A DNA stretch of 64,000 bases from Paraglaciecola sp. MB-3u-78 (GCF_002835935.1 NZ_PJCF01000003.1:581614-645613), one strand, 5' to 3'. Shown: positions 26,539 to 36,259, numbered from the stretch's first letter. Notes: generated by a model not told the origin, from the letters alone. Program-made: numbers and translations.

Positions 26539-29500
26539 ATGATTTTAGGAAACAAAAAAAATTATCTTAAAAAAACAATGTTAATGGCGAGCTTAGCTTT
26601 AGTATTGACAGCTTGTGATGGAGATGATGGTAGTAAATTAACAGAACAAAAAGATGACACAATAGCGCCATCAATCACTTTAATGGGTGATAATAATTTA
26701 ACCTTACCTCTCGGGGAGGCCTATCAAGAACCTGGTTCAACAGTTACCGATAATATCGATACAGGTTTAATTGCCAGTGAATCCGGAAACGTTGATAGTT
26801 CAGTGCCTGGTACATATATTATCACTTATACCACATCTGACCTTGCTGGTAATACAGCCACCATCACAAGAACCGTTATTGTTGAAGAAGCCCCAGCGCC
26901 AGAGCCGCCTGTTGAGCCACCAACAGGCGATAACTTAGTGAGTGATGGTGATTTCGAGGCCGGTTTTGGGTCTTGGACCACTGTTGGAGATGTTACGCTT
27001 GAGGCTGGAGCCGTTAAACTATTAGCAGCTTCTGATGGTCAATCAAGTATTAAACTAGCAGGCATTGGCGCAGGCACCCTGACTGCAGGCCAAGTAGTGA
27101 CCGTTTCTTTTGATGTGAAAGGCTCTCTTACAGGTGGCGGTGTCGTTAACGGTATTATTCAGACTGTCTCTTCTGCAAACGCGGTAGTGGCTACCTATGA
27201 AATTCCTATGCCTACCCTTACCGCCGAATGGGTCACACATAGCTTTGAGATTCCTATCGGAGATGTTGCGCCTGGGACTGGACTCTTTAAACTGTTAGCT
27301 TTTCAGGGTGGTCAATCAAATATTAAAGACTCTGATTCTGACTTGGGAGTTGATCTTTCTTTCGCCGTGGTATGCGGTGACGTAGAGGATTGTGAAGTTG
27401 AAGCTTACTTCGACAATGTTGGCCTTACATCAGAAGAAATAATTAGCCCGCCAAGCGCTGATGGTTATATTTTCCATTCAGTCAATGACGCCTCATATGA
27501 GATAGCTTATTGGGGAGAGAATTGGGACACAGGCACCGTATATACTGAGCTACCTGATGACATAAATTACCCTGGAGCATTGGAAATTTCAAAAAGTGAT
27601 GGTTGGGGAACTGTTATAGCATGGGGAAATGAAGATGAAAATTCGATTGATATTTCTGCATTTACCCATGCCAAATTTAAAGTTAAAACTGACACGTTTA
27701 CTTCTGTCGAAGTCTTTGTTCAAAGTGCAACAATGTCCGAATCTAAGATCAGTTATGATCTTTCATCAGGACTTGATTTAGGTAATGGCTGGCTTGAAAT
27801 TGAGGTTGCCTTACCTGGCTTTACCGACATGACTTGGTTTGCTCTAAACTTTATCGGAGATGCTGGCACCACGATTTTATTAGCCGATGTATATTTCACA
27901 ACATCAGAGCCAGAGCCACCTGTTGAGCCACCTGTTGAGCCACCAACAAGCGATAACTTAGTCAGTGATGGTGATTTCGAGGCCGGTTTTGCGTCTTGGG
28001 CCACTGTGGGAGATGTGACCATTGAGGATGGTGCCGTTAAACTGTTAGCAGCTTCTTCTGGTCAATCAAGTATTAAGCTAACAGGCATAGGCGCAGGCAC
28101 CCTGACTGCAGGCCAAGTAGTGACCGTTTCTTTTGATGTGAAAGGCTCTGCTAATGTAGGCGGTGTCGTTAACGGTATTATTCACACGGTCTCTTCTGCA
28201 AACGCGGTCGTGGATACGGATGAAATTCCTATGCCTACCCTTACCGCCGAATGGGTCAGACATAGCGTTGAAATTACTATCGGCTCTGACGCTGGCATGG
28301 GCGTGGATCTTTCTCTCGGCGCGGTATGCGGTGCAGTAGAGGATTGTGCTGTTGAAGCTTACTTCGACAATATTGTCCTTACTTCAGGCACTAACCCAGG
28401 TACTGACCCAGAGCCACCTGTTGAGCCACCCACTGGCGAAAACTTAGTCAGTGATGGCGATTTCGAGGACGGTTTTGCGTCTTGGGCCACTGCTGGAGAT
28501 GTGACTCTTGAGGCTGGAGCCGTTAAGCTATTAGCCGCTTCTGCTGGTCAATCAAGTATTAAACAAACAGGCATAGGCGCCGGGATACTAACGGCAGGCC
28601 AGGTAGTGACTGTTTCTTTTGATGTGAAAGGCTCTGCTAATGTAGGCGGTGTCGTTAACGGTATTATTCACACGGTCTCTTCTGCAAACGCGGTCGTGGA
28701 TACGGATGAAATTCCTATGCCTACCCTTACCGCCGAATGGGTCAGACATAGCGTTGAAATTACTATCGGCTCTGATGCTGGCATGGGCGTTGATCTTTCT
28801 CTCGGCGCGGTATGCGGTGCAGTAGAGGATTGTGCAGTTGAAGCTTACTTCGACAATATTGTCCTTACTTCAGGCACTAATCCAGATACGGACCCAGGCA
28901 CTGATCCAGGTACGGACCCGGGCACAGACCCAAATACTTCACTTGTAGATATTCTCAAAAATGGTGAGTTCTCGGGCACTGATTTTGCGCCTTGGAGCAC
29001 TTTTGGAGCTGTTACGCTTGAGGAGGGAGCCGTTAAAATGTTGGCAGCTTCTTCTGGTCAATCAAGTATTAAACAAACAGGCATAGGCGCAGGCAGGCTA
29101 ACGGCAGGCCAAGTAGTAACTGTTTCTTTTGATCTGAAAGGCTCTCTTACAGATGGCGGTGTCGTTAACGGTATTGTTCACACTGTCTCTTCTGCAAACG
29201 CGGTAGTTGATACGGATGAAATTCTTATTCCTGCACCTACCGCTGAATGGGAAACGCATAGCGTTGATATTACTCTCGGCTCTGACGCTGGCATGGGTGT
29301 TGATCTTTCTCTTGGCGCGGTATGCGGTGCAGTAGAGGGTTGTGAAGTGACTGCCTACTTCGACAATATCCGTCTTAGCGCATGGGTGGAAACAATTGAT
29401 GATATCCAAGCACCACTAATCACTTTAGTGGGTGACGACGTTGTCTACGTTTTAACTGGTGATACCTACACAGATGCAGGCGTGACCATCACAGATAATG

Positions 29501-31050
29501 TAGATTCGAATTTAGTTGCTACCGTAGCTGGCGATGAAATTCTTACTGCAGTAGAAGGCGACTACATCACAACTTATGATGTAACGGATGCCGCTGGCAA
29601 TGACGCTGTTCAAGTAACAAGAACCGTTACGGTAAGCTCAACAGATATGGTTGCACCGGTTATTACATTAGTTGGCTTGCCTTCAGTAACGCTTAGCTTA
29701 AATGATGCATACTTTGAACAAGGTGCAACAGCAGCAGATAACGTTGATGGTACTATCACCGCGGATATCATTATTGATGAGTCAGATATTGATACGTCGG
29801 CAGTGGGTATTTACACGGTTACATACATGGTGATGGATGCGGCAGGGAACGAGTCGGTACAAGTAACCCGCCAAGTTAATGTGATAAACCCAAGCCAAAA
29901 TATTCTCACCAACGGTGATTTTGCAACGGCATTAGGTGGAGAGTGGATTGTTCAAGAAGGGGCTGCCGATATAGAGATTGTCAACGATGAACTTTCGGTA
30001 ACTAATCTAACTCCAGGTGGTGCACATTGGCAGCCTAGACTCGTTCAGGCCGGCGTGGATCTGATGCCTGGTGTTACCTATGCAATCCATTTTGATGCAG
30101 TGGTCGCAGAGCAGAGAAGTATCGTAGTGCAACTGGGTGAACAGTTTACTAGTGCCCCTTGGTTTGCTGAATTCATGGATGACAAAACCGTAGCGTTAAC
30201 AACCAGTATGGATTCATACAAAGTGATTTTCACTGCCAACGCTAATGCGGTAAATCCGGGGTCCCTTATCTTTGCCTTAGGCGCAGGTGTGGCCACGGAC
30301 GTAACTTTTGACAATATCTCAATCAGGGAAATAACAGCAGCAGAGATAGGGCCTGAGATTACCTTAGTTGGTGACTCAGCCGTGTCGCTTACTGTCGGTG
30401 GTGACTACACGGATGCTGGCGCAACGGCCCTTGATAATCTAGAAGGTGATGTAACGGCAAATATCATTACTACTGGTGATGCTGATGTTGATGTCGACAC
30501 CGTAGGCGTTTACACCATTACTTACAATGTGATGGGCAATGATGGCAACGCAGCAAACCAAGTCACTAGAACGGTAAACGTAAAAGAAGAAATCTCTGGA
30601 CCTGTAGGTACTATTCCTACTGACACTGAGATTGTTAATGGTGACTTTGCAACGGGAAATCTTGAAGGCTGGTCAGTTAATACTGTTCCTGGTGGAACTG
30701 CCACAGCCGAACAAATGGCTGGTAATTGGTCGGCAAAATTGACTGCGGCAGATACGCAAGCGGCAATTATCAGCCAATCAAGTATCGGCGCAGGCACGTT
30801 CACCACAGGGCAACAAGTGACTATTGCGTATGCTATGAGAGGCACATCAAGCGAAGGTGGTGTGGCGCATGTGGTGCTAAGTGGGGTCCATCTCACCACT
30901 ACGTCCCCCACTGAACAATGGCAATACTACAGCCAAGATGTCACTGTCGGTGACGCAGGGCTGTCACTGTCACTGATGGCCGAATGTGGCGCTGTGGCCG
31001 AATGTGAAGTTACCGCTTATTTTGACAATGTCAGTATAATGGCAAACTAA
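26539..31050 (+). CDS. Multi-module lipoprotein with Ig-like and carbohydrate-binding-like domains
   Basis: The 1503-residue protein has a lipoprotein signal (LALVLTAC, Cys26). Modules in order: DUF5011-type Ig-like domain (about 43-116); CBM4/9-like jelly roll (130-295, starting NLVSDGDFEAGFGSW); a different module starting YIFHSVNDAS (307-456); three more copies of the first jelly roll (471-617, 633-778, 802-944); two DUF5011 domains (955-1117); a divergent jelly roll (1117-1265); a DUF5011 domain (1270-1350); and a last jelly roll (1364-1503). Acidic linkers rich in PEPP and DPGT join them. No glycosidase or lyase domain is visible, so a surface glycan-binding role is inferred. Copies 2 and 3 are nearly identical at the DNA level. 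Confidence 0.8.
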   Translation: MILGNKKNYLKKTMLMASLALVLTACDGDDGSKLTEQKDDTIAPSITLMGDNNLTLPLGEAYQEPGSTVTDNIDTGLIASESGNVDSSVPGTYIITYTTSDLAGNTATITRTVIVEEAPAPEPPVEPPTGDNLVSDGDFEAGFGSWTTVGDVTLEAGAVKLLAASDGQSSIKLAGIGAGTLTAGQVVTVSFDVKGSLTGGGVVNGIIQTVSSANAVVATYEIPMPTLTAEWVTHSFEIPIGDVAPGTGLFKLLAFQGGQSNIKDSDSDLGVDLSFAVVCGDVEDCEVEAYFDNVGLTSEEIISPPSADGYIFHSVNDASYEIAYWGENWDTGTVYTELPDDINYPGALEISKSDGWGTVIAWGNEDENSIDISAFTHAKFKVKTDTFTSVEVFVQSATMSESKISYDLSSGLDLGNGWLEIEVALPGFTDMTWFALNFIGDAGTTILLADVYFTTSEPEPPVEPPVEPPTSDNLVSDGDFEAGFASWATVGDVTIEDGAVKLLAASSGQSSIKLTGIGAGTLTAGQVVTVSFDVKGSANVGGVVNGIIHTVSSANAVVDTDEIPMPTLTAEWVRHSVEITIGSDAGMGVDLSLGAVCGAVEDCAVEAYFDNIVLTSGTNPGTDPEPPVEPPTGENLVSDGDFEDGFASWATAGDVTLEAGAVKLLAASAGQSSIKQTGIGAGILTAGQVVTVSFDVKGSANVGGVVNGIIHTVSSANAVVDTDEIPMPTLTAEWVRHSVEITIGSDAGMGVDLSLGAVCGAVEDCAVEAYFDNIVLTSGTNPDTDPGTDPGTDPGTDPNTSLVDILKNGEFSGTDFAPWSTFGAVTLEEGAVKMLAASSGQSSIKQTGIGAGRLTAGQVVTVSFDLKGSLTDGGVVNGIVHTVSSANAVVDTDEILIPAPTAEWETHSVDITLGSDAGMGVDLSLGAVCGAVEGCEVTAYFDNIRLSAWVETIDDIQAPLITLVGDDVVYVLTGDTYTDAGVTITDNVDSNLVATVAGDEILTAVEGDYITTYDVTDAAGNDAVQVTRTVTVSSTDMVAPVITLVGLPSVTLSLNDAYFEQGATAADNVDGTITADIIIDESDIDTSAVGIYTVTYMVMDAAGNESVQVTRQVNVINPSQNILTNGDFATALGGEWIVQEGAADIEIVNDELSVTNLTPGGAHWQPRLVQAGVDLMPGVTYAIHFDAVVAEQRSIVVQLGEQFTSAPWFAEFMDDKTVALTTSMDSYKVIFTANANAVNPGSLIFALGAGVATDVTFDNISIREITAAEIGPEITLVGDSAVSLTVGGDYTDAGATALDNLEGDVTANIITTGDADVDVDTVGVYTITYNVMGNDGNAANQVTRTVNVKEEISGPVGTIPTDTEIVNGDFATGNLEGWSVNTVPGGTATAEQMAGNWSAKLTAADTQAAIISQSSIGAGTFTTGQQVTIAYAMRGTSSEGGVAHVVLSGVHLTTTSPTEQWQYYSQDVTVGDAGLSLSLMAECGAVAECEVTAYFDNVSIMAN
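27951..28878 (+). repeat. Tandem 486-bp duplication inside the lipoprotein gene
   Basis: Two copies of one jelly-roll module (about 27951-28392 and 28437-28878) align at a constant offset of 486 bp. From ggctctgctaatgtaggcgg (28145 and 28631) the sequences are almost identical for about 240 bp. The related copies at 26929 and 28945 are more diverged. This shows recent duplication or gene conversion in frame (162 codons). Confidence 0.85.
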
Positions 31051-31069
31051 ACGTTTGGTTTTTTGCGGA

Positions 31070-31188
31070 AAGCGGGGGCTTGCTGCCAGCAGTTCTTCGA
31101 TGACACGGAAGCTAAGTGTAAATCTGTGATAAAGCCACACAGCGTGGCTGATTATTTGGGCTGGATAGCGATATCCGGCGTAATTCAT
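31070..31188 (-). pseudogene. IS6-family transposase N-terminal relic
   Basis: Reading from ATG 31188 the minus strand gives YAGYRYPAQIISHAVWLYHR and FTLSFRVIEELLAAS. This matches the N-terminal part of IS6-family transposases (pattern: RYP-x-x-II-x-x-AVW-x-Y-x-RF-x-LS-x-R-x-x-EE-L). The match ends after about 36 residues and the frame runs into the preceding lipoprotein gene, so the DDE domain is gone. No terminal repeats were found. Confidence 0.65.
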
Positions 31189-31233
31189 GATGTTATTGAA
31201 AAAACCATATCAAATAAATAAGGAACTTAAATT

Positions 31234-33576
31234 GTGAAAAAAACAGCGTTAGTGATTTTGACATCACTCAGCCTTACTTTAATGGCTTGTGGTAGTAGTA
31301 GTGACGATGTTATTGAGCCAGCAGATACATCAGCCCCTGTTATCACCTTAGCAGGTGAGACTAATATTATTTTGACTGTGGGTGATACATATATAGAAGC
31401 AGGCGCAACGGTAACTGACGATGTTGACGCTGATTTAACAGCCGTGATTGACAGTACGGTTGATACCTCCGTTGCGGGCAATTATACCGTAACCTATAGC
31501 GTTGCTGATGCGGCGGGTAATGCGGCAACGGCAACCAGAACCGTTAAGGTAGCTGACGCTGTTGATACACAAGCGCCGGTGATTTCTTTAATTGGTGCTG
31601 CGAACATAAATTTGACCGTGGGTGATACTTATTCAGAAGCAGGCGCTACGGTAACTGACAATGTTGACGCTAATTTAACGGCTGGTATTGAAGGTACTGT
31701 TGACACCTCTGTTGCGGACACGTACACCCTAACCTATAGCGTTTCTGATGCAGCGGGTAATGCGGTAACGGCAACCAGAACCGTTGTGGTAACTGCCGCC
31801 GTTGTCATAACGGGTGATGCTTATATATTCGAGTCATCTAATCCGGATACTTTTGGCTTTCAATATTGGGGTGATGTTTGGGATTCAGAGACCCAGTATA
31901 CCGACAACCCAGCGGAATTTACGGTTCAACCAGCGGACACTACCTATGCAAAAATACTTGAATTTACAAAAAGCAGTGGCTGGGGAACCCTTATCGCCTG
32001 GGGTAATGATGAAACTGCAAACCTGGTGGATATCTCAGCCTACACCCATGCAAAATTTAAAGTCAAAACAGATACCTTTACACAAGTAGAAGTTAGAGTA
32101 CAAAGCCCCACTGCAGTTGACTCAACGGTCGCTTACAATTTATCAAGAGGAACGGACCTGGGAAATGGCTGGGTGGAAATGGAAGTCTTATTACCTGGAT
32201 ATACTCAAATGTCCTGGTTTGTATTAAATTTCATCGGTGACAGCGGCACGGTCGTATTACTGGCGGACGTATATTTTACTACTCAAACCGAGGATTCGGT
32301 AACTGGACCGCTGCAAGCGGCGCCGGTTCCACCCCAATACGCCGATGACGAAGTGATTGTTCTTTACAGCGATTCATTAACTGAAGATAGCTTTATCGGT
32401 GTGTGGAATGCAAATTGGTGGAATGCTCCGGTGTATTCAGAGGGTGATATTACCGGCAATAAGTTTGCTAAATATGTGATAACCGATGGGGGCATTGCAG
32501 GGGGTGTGGTTGGTTTGGAATTTGGATTTGAAAACGGACCCTTAGATGCCTCGACAACCACAACCTTGAATTTTGACCTGTTTATTGAGAGCGGTATTAC
32601 CAAAGCGTTGATACAGCTTGTTTCAGAAGATGGCAGCGTTACTTATGCCATTGACAACCCGCAAACAGATACATGGGTAAGCTATGAACCTTTATTCTCA
32701 GAATTGACTGATAATGATGGTGCTGGTTCACAGGTGCTTAATTCAGGATCTTTAACCGCTGTTGGGATCCAACTCTATGGCGCAGCGGATAAAGCAGTCT
32801 ACCTTGATAACCTCTATTTTTCTGGTCAAGCATCGTTCTTTGATTTATCGGTAACGGTGACCGATGACACCAATACCCCCATCGCTAATACAACGGTTTC
32901 AGTGGGCGATGTATCGGCTATGACGGATGCAAATGGGGTGGCAACATTAAACCTTCAGGAGGGTGAACATAAGGTTTATGCTGACGCACCCGAGTATGGC
33001 GTTGCACTCGTTAACAAAACCGTATTAGGTGGTGATGCCACGGTAGATATAAGTGTCGTGCCTTTAAACGCTGGACCTAGTGTTGCAGCACCTATCCCTA
33101 TTATATCTGATGATGACGCGCTAGCGATTTACAGTGATACCTTAATATTAGACAAATTTATCTCATTTTGGTCTGATCCTTGGTACAATCCGCCAGGCTT
33201 TTCTGAAAGTGATTTTTCTGGTAATAAAGTGGCTAAATTGCAGATTACTCCGGATGGGGTAGCGGGTGGGATTACCGGGATCCAGTATGGTATTTCAAAT
33301 GGTCCGCTGGACGCTTCTACTGCAACAGGAATACGATTTGATATGTATGCCACAAGCGGTATCACTGAGCTTCAAATACAAGTTGTCTCTAACGGCGGTC
33401 CGGGGATATACAACTTCGAACCTGCAGCAACAGGGCAATGGATTGTTGTTGACATACCGTTTAGCGAAATGAGTAATTCGGATAAAATCTCGAAAGCGAC
33501 CTTAACTCAGTTAGGTGTCGGCTTATGGGGTACAACCAGTGATGCAGTTTACTTAGATAATATTTACTTTTATTAA
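31234..33576 (+). CDS. Multi-module lipoprotein, companion glycan-binding protein
   Basis: GTG 31234 follows aaggaactt. The 780-residue protein has a lipobox (LTLMACG, Cys19), two DUF5011-type Ig-like domains (about 30-108 and 113-190), a module starting YIFESSNPDT (197-345) homologous to residues 307-456 of the upstream protein, a jelly-roll-like module (364-533, VLYSDSLTEDSFIGVW), a carboxypeptidase-regulatory-like domain (534-613, TDANGVATLNL), and a second copy of the jelly-roll-like module (618-780). The last type is known from C-termini of marine GH16 laminarinases. No catalytic domain is present. Role in binding algal glycans is inferred. Confidence 0.8.
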   Translation: MKKTALVILTSLSLTLMACGSSSDDVIEPADTSAPVITLAGETNIILTVGDTYIEAGATVTDDVDADLTAVIDSTVDTSVAGNYTVTYSVADAAGNAATATRTVKVADAVDTQAPVISLIGAANINLTVGDTYSEAGATVTDNVDANLTAGIEGTVDTSVADTYTLTYSVSDAAGNAVTATRTVVVTAAVVITGDAYIFESSNPDTFGFQYWGDVWDSETQYTDNPAEFTVQPADTTYAKILEFTKSSGWGTLIAWGNDETANLVDISAYTHAKFKVKTDTFTQVEVRVQSPTAVDSTVAYNLSRGTDLGNGWVEMEVLLPGYTQMSWFVLNFIGDSGTVVLLADVYFTTQTEDSVTGPLQAAPVPPQYADDEVIVLYSDSLTEDSFIGVWNANWWNAPVYSEGDITGNKFAKYVITDGGIAGGVVGLEFGFENGPLDASTTTTLNFDLFIESGITKALIQLVSEDGSVTYAIDNPQTDTWVSYEPLFSELTDNDGAGSQVLNSGSLTAVGIQLYGAADKAVYLDNLYFSGQASFFDLSVTVTDDTNTPIANTTVSVGDVSAMTDANGVATLNLQEGEHKVYADAPEYGVALVNKTVLGGDATVDISVVPLNAGPSVAAPIPIISDDDALAIYSDTLILDKFISFWSDPWYNPPGFSESDFSGNKVAKLQITPDGVAGGITGIQYGISNGPLDASTATGIRFDMYATSGITELQIQVVSNGGPGIYNFEPAATGQWIVVDIPFSEMSNSDKISKATLTQLGVGLWGTTSDAVYLDNIYFY

Positions 33577-33600
33577 TACGTAGTCTGTTTTTAGTTATTC

Positions 33601-33630
33601 AAAAAGGGGAATTTTTAATTCCCCTTTTTC
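33601..33630 (+). terminator. Rho-independent terminator after lipoprotein gene
   Basis: aaaaaggggaatt and aattcccctttttc form a near perfect stem with a 3-base loop, followed by T's, 25 bp after the stop. The A run on the left would make it work in both directions. Confidence 0.85.
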
Positions 33631-33897
33631 ATGTGTTAAGCATGTAGCTAATTCAGCTATTGCTGCGCACATCGTCTGCAACCACCAATGCTTCACCACT
33701 TTTACCAATAAATCTCCCCATCTATTTAGCACCAGATCCATGCTAACGAATTAAAATAACATCTTGTTTTGCCCGCTGATATGATAAACATCTTGTTAAT
33801 TCTGCTGCTTAATTTAGCAATAACTGGCATTGCTGATGGTTTCCCAAGTCATAGTGCGTTATCCAGATAAATATGAATTTGACTATGTCAGAGTATT
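33631..33897. other. Non-coding stretch
   Basis: No gene is supported. Minus-strand frames show short plausible pieces (for example GKSGEALVVADDVRS near 33660-33720), but an early stop follows and no family could be named. It adjoins the recombinase relic to the right and probably is decayed mobile DNA. Confidence 0.35.
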
Positions 33898-34090
33898 TCA
33901 AGAATAAAGAGAACGAAGGCGCAGTAAGGTCTGTATGTACAGAATATCTACTTTGGTTTCTAGCAAGTGAGTCGCGAAACTGTGCCTTAAAGTGTACATG
34001 GGCACCCGTTTTTCAATCTCAGCATCTTTGGCCACCATTTCGCTCACCCGCAATCCCTCGGCGTATGCCACTAAACTTTGGCATTGTTAC
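33898..34090 (-). pseudogene. Tyrosine recombinase (phage-integrase family) relic
   Basis: The minus strand reads SLVAYAEGLRVSEM, then YTLRHSFATHLLETKVDILY and IQTLL before a TGA at 33898. LRHSFATHLLE is the signature box II (R and H of the catalytic site) of the tyrosine recombinases, and AEGLRVSEM matches box I. The 30 or so residues normally between the boxes are shortened, an in-frame stop lies just upstream, and the catalytic Tyr is missing. XerC/D-like, IntI-like and phage origins cannot be distinguished. Confidence 0.7.
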
Positions 34091-34122
34091 CAAGACGATA
34101 ACAACGCCAAAAAGAACCAACC

Positions 34123-35079
34123 TTAAATTGATTGACGATTATGTACTTTGGTAAAATCTTGCGCTGGGCCTACAGGTACAATCCCCGTGGGGTTGATTGT
34201 CAAGTGACTCCCATAGTAGTGGGTTTTGATATGCTCAAAATTCACGGATTCGGCAATGCCTTGAATTTGATACAACTGACGCAAGAAGTTGCTCATGGCC
34301 GGATAGTCGGCAATTTGCTGACGATTAGTTTTAAAATGACCGAAGTACACCGCGTCAAAACGTATTAAAGTAGTAAACAGACGCCAGTCAGCTTCGGTAA
34401 GTTGCTCACCTGCCAGATAAGGTTGTTTAGATAAAATATCTTCAACCCAATCCAGTGACTCAAATAACGCCTTGAACGCTTTTTCATAGGCTGGTTGGGT
34501 GGTGGCAAAACCACAGAGATACACTCCATTGTTAATGGTGTCATACACTCGGGTATTCACAGAGTCTATTTTGCTGCGCAAATTCTCAGGATAATAATCT
34601 GTTTGGTCACCGGTTAAATGATTAAACGCGGTGTTAAACATGCGAATAATTTCTGATGATTCGTTGCTGACAATCGTTTGGGTTTGTTTATCCCAAAGAA
34701 TGGGCACTGTGACTCTGCCTTCATAACTTGGGTCTGCTTTTAAATAGAGTTGGTAGGCATAATCAAATCCATACAGTGGATCACTGAGCTCCCAACCATT
34801 TTCTAGCATGATGGGTTCAACAGCTGTGACATCAATGTAATCTTGTAAACCTTTCAACGCCCTGAAAATCAGGGTTCTATGTGCCCAAGGACAAGCCAAG
34901 GAAACATATAAGTGATATCGGCCTTTTTCAGCTTTAAAGCCTTGTTCGCCATTAGGGCCGGCTGCACCGTTGGCTGTTAGCCAACTTCTAAAACGACTGT
35001 CTTGACGACGAAATTCGCCGTCGTTATTTTTGGTGTCGTACCACTTATCGACCCATTTACCTTGCTGTAGTAAGCCCAT
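34123..35079 (-). CDS. yqjG: Glutathionyl-hydroquinone reductase
   Basis: The 318-residue protein of the Xi-class glutathione transferase family has the catalytic CPWAHR motif (about 63-68) and, in the C-terminal helical domain, EADWRLFTTLIRFDAVYFGH, both diagnostic of YqjG/ECM4. The family removes glutathione from glutathionyl-hydroquinones. It is the last gene of a minus-strand group doxX-azoR-yqjG; its ATG overlaps the azoR stop. Length is normal (about 320). Confidence 0.93.
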   Translation of the reverse strand: MGLLQQGKWVDKWYDTKNNDGEFRRQDSRFRSWLTANGAAGPNGEQGFKAEKGRYHLYVSLACPWAHRTLIFRALKGLQDYIDVTAVEPIMLENGWELSDPLYGFDYAYQLYLKADPSYEGRVTVPILWDKQTQTIVSNESSEIIRMFNTAFNHLTGDQTDYYPENLRSKIDSVNTRVYDTINNGVYLCGFATTQPAYEKAFKALFESLDWVEDILSKQPYLAGEQLTEADWRLFTTLIRFDAVYFGHFKTNRQQIADYPAMSNFLRQLYQIQGIAESVNFEHIKTHYYGSHLTINPTGIVPVGPAQDFTKVHNRQSI

Positions 35080-35687
35080 TACGCGACAACTAAATTTTCA
35101 GTGGTTTGTGCGGTTGATAATAGATTATCAACTTGTTGTTTACCCGACTCAATGATTTGTTCAGGTGACCCCTTCGAACCACTAGCATCGATATGCAACA
35201 CCTCTTTGACACCTAAAAAACCACAGATGTGTGCCAAGTAACCACTGGCAAAGTCCATACTGCTACCAACAGGTGTACCGCCAGTAGCAGTAATAATGAA
35301 TGCGCGTTTAATATTCAATAGTCCTACTGGACCTTGAGCGGTATATTTAAAACTGACGCCCGCGCGGCATATGGCGTCTATCCACTGCTTTAACGATGCG
35401 GGTATACCAAAATTGTACATTGCCGCACCGATAACTAATGTGTCGGCATCTTTTAGTTCCTGAATCAATTGATCGGATAACGCCAAATGTGTGTGCAAAC
35501 TGTCCCGTTGATCATCAGATGAACCATGTACACCCATGAGATCTTGCGCGCTAATTTGGGGGAGGGGGTGAACGGCCAGATCACGATGCACCACTGTTGT
35601 GTTTAATGTATTCACAAGGTATTGCCCAATAAGGCGTGTATTAGAGCCGGTTAAACGGGCGCTGCTGTCTATATGTAAAATGCTCAT
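35079..35687 (-). CDS. azoR: FMN-dependent NADH-azoreductase
   Basis: The 202-residue flavodoxin-fold protein has SARLTGSNTRLIG (phosphate-binding loop, about 9-21), AAMYNFGIPASLKQWIDAI (about 92-110) and TATGGTP, as in AzoR. It reduces azo dyes and quinones with NADH. It lies 26 bp downstream of the doxX-like gene and overlaps yqjG by one base, so the three genes are probably cotranscribed. Confidence 0.94.
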   Translation of the reverse strand: MSILHIDSSARLTGSNTRLIGQYLVNTLNTTVVHRDLAVHPLPQISAQDLMGVHGSSDDQRDSLHTHLALSDQLIQELKDADTLVIGAAMYNFGIPASLKQWIDAICRAGVSFKYTAQGPVGLLNIKRAFIITATGGTPVGSSMDFASGYLAHICGFLGVKEVLHIDASGSKGSPEQIIESGKQQVDNLLSTAQTTENLVVA

Positions 35688-35713
35688 GGTATTCTCCTAT
35701 CAAGTTATGATGG

Positions 35714-36160
35714 TTATTTAGTTAATTTATTTTGTAATAGATTGTCTATGCTTAGGCTGCCAGCACCTCTAAGCGCTAAGCCCATACTTATTACTAATAG
35801 TGCCAACCCAAACTCGTAACCGTTGTTGGACATAAATAGGCCATTTTGAAAATGCACTGTGACAATCGCCACCAGCATAGTGATAGCTAAAACAACCGCG
35901 GCTGGTCGCACCAATAACCCTGCTATTAATAACAAACCACCAAAAAATTCAGCACCGCCAGCTAATGCAGCCATTAACGTGCCGGGTGCAAGACCAATAG
36001 ATTCCATCCAACCTGCTGTGCCTTCTAGCCCATAGCCACCAAACCAACCAAACAGTTTTTGCGCGCCGTGTGCAGTAAATATAACGCCTGCACCGACACG
36101 AAGGGGTAAGGTATCTAGACCAAGTTTTGTTGCGATTAATGCATTGATTAATGTTTTCAT
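35714..36160 (-). CDS. DoxX-family membrane protein
   Basis: The 148-residue protein has four hydrophobic segments and the DoxX pattern: LPLRVGAGVIFTAHGAQKLF (about 19-38), GGAEFFGGLLLIAGL (about 68-82), and AITMLVAIVTVH. DoxX proteins are associated with quinone/thiol redox membrane functions, and their exact role varies. Association with azoR and yqjG suggests a quinone or electrophile stress module. Confidence 0.9.
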   Translation of the reverse strand: MKTLINALIATKLGLDTLPLRVGAGVIFTAHGAQKLFGWFGGYGLEGTAGWMESIGLAPGTLMAALAGGAEFFGGLLLIAGLLVRPAAVVLAITMLVAIVTVHFQNGLFMSNNGYEFGLALLVISMGLALRGAGSLSIDNLLQNKLTK

Positions 36161-36259
36161 TTTGCTGCTCCAATAAAGTATTGCGATGTGTTTAGGTAAC
36201 TGATGACGCTATTGTACTGAACTGAATATTTGGAATAAGGGGGGATATGTGTTTAATAT

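Noticed and set aside
27055..30911. Several 60-130-codon minus-strand frames
   Set aside because: Shadows of the repetitive lipoprotein gene; the similar sequences recur because the modules recur.
33873..34154. 93-codon plus-strand frame
   Set aside because: It lies opposite the tyrosine recombinase relic and the end of yqjG, has no ribosome binding site and an unnatural composition.
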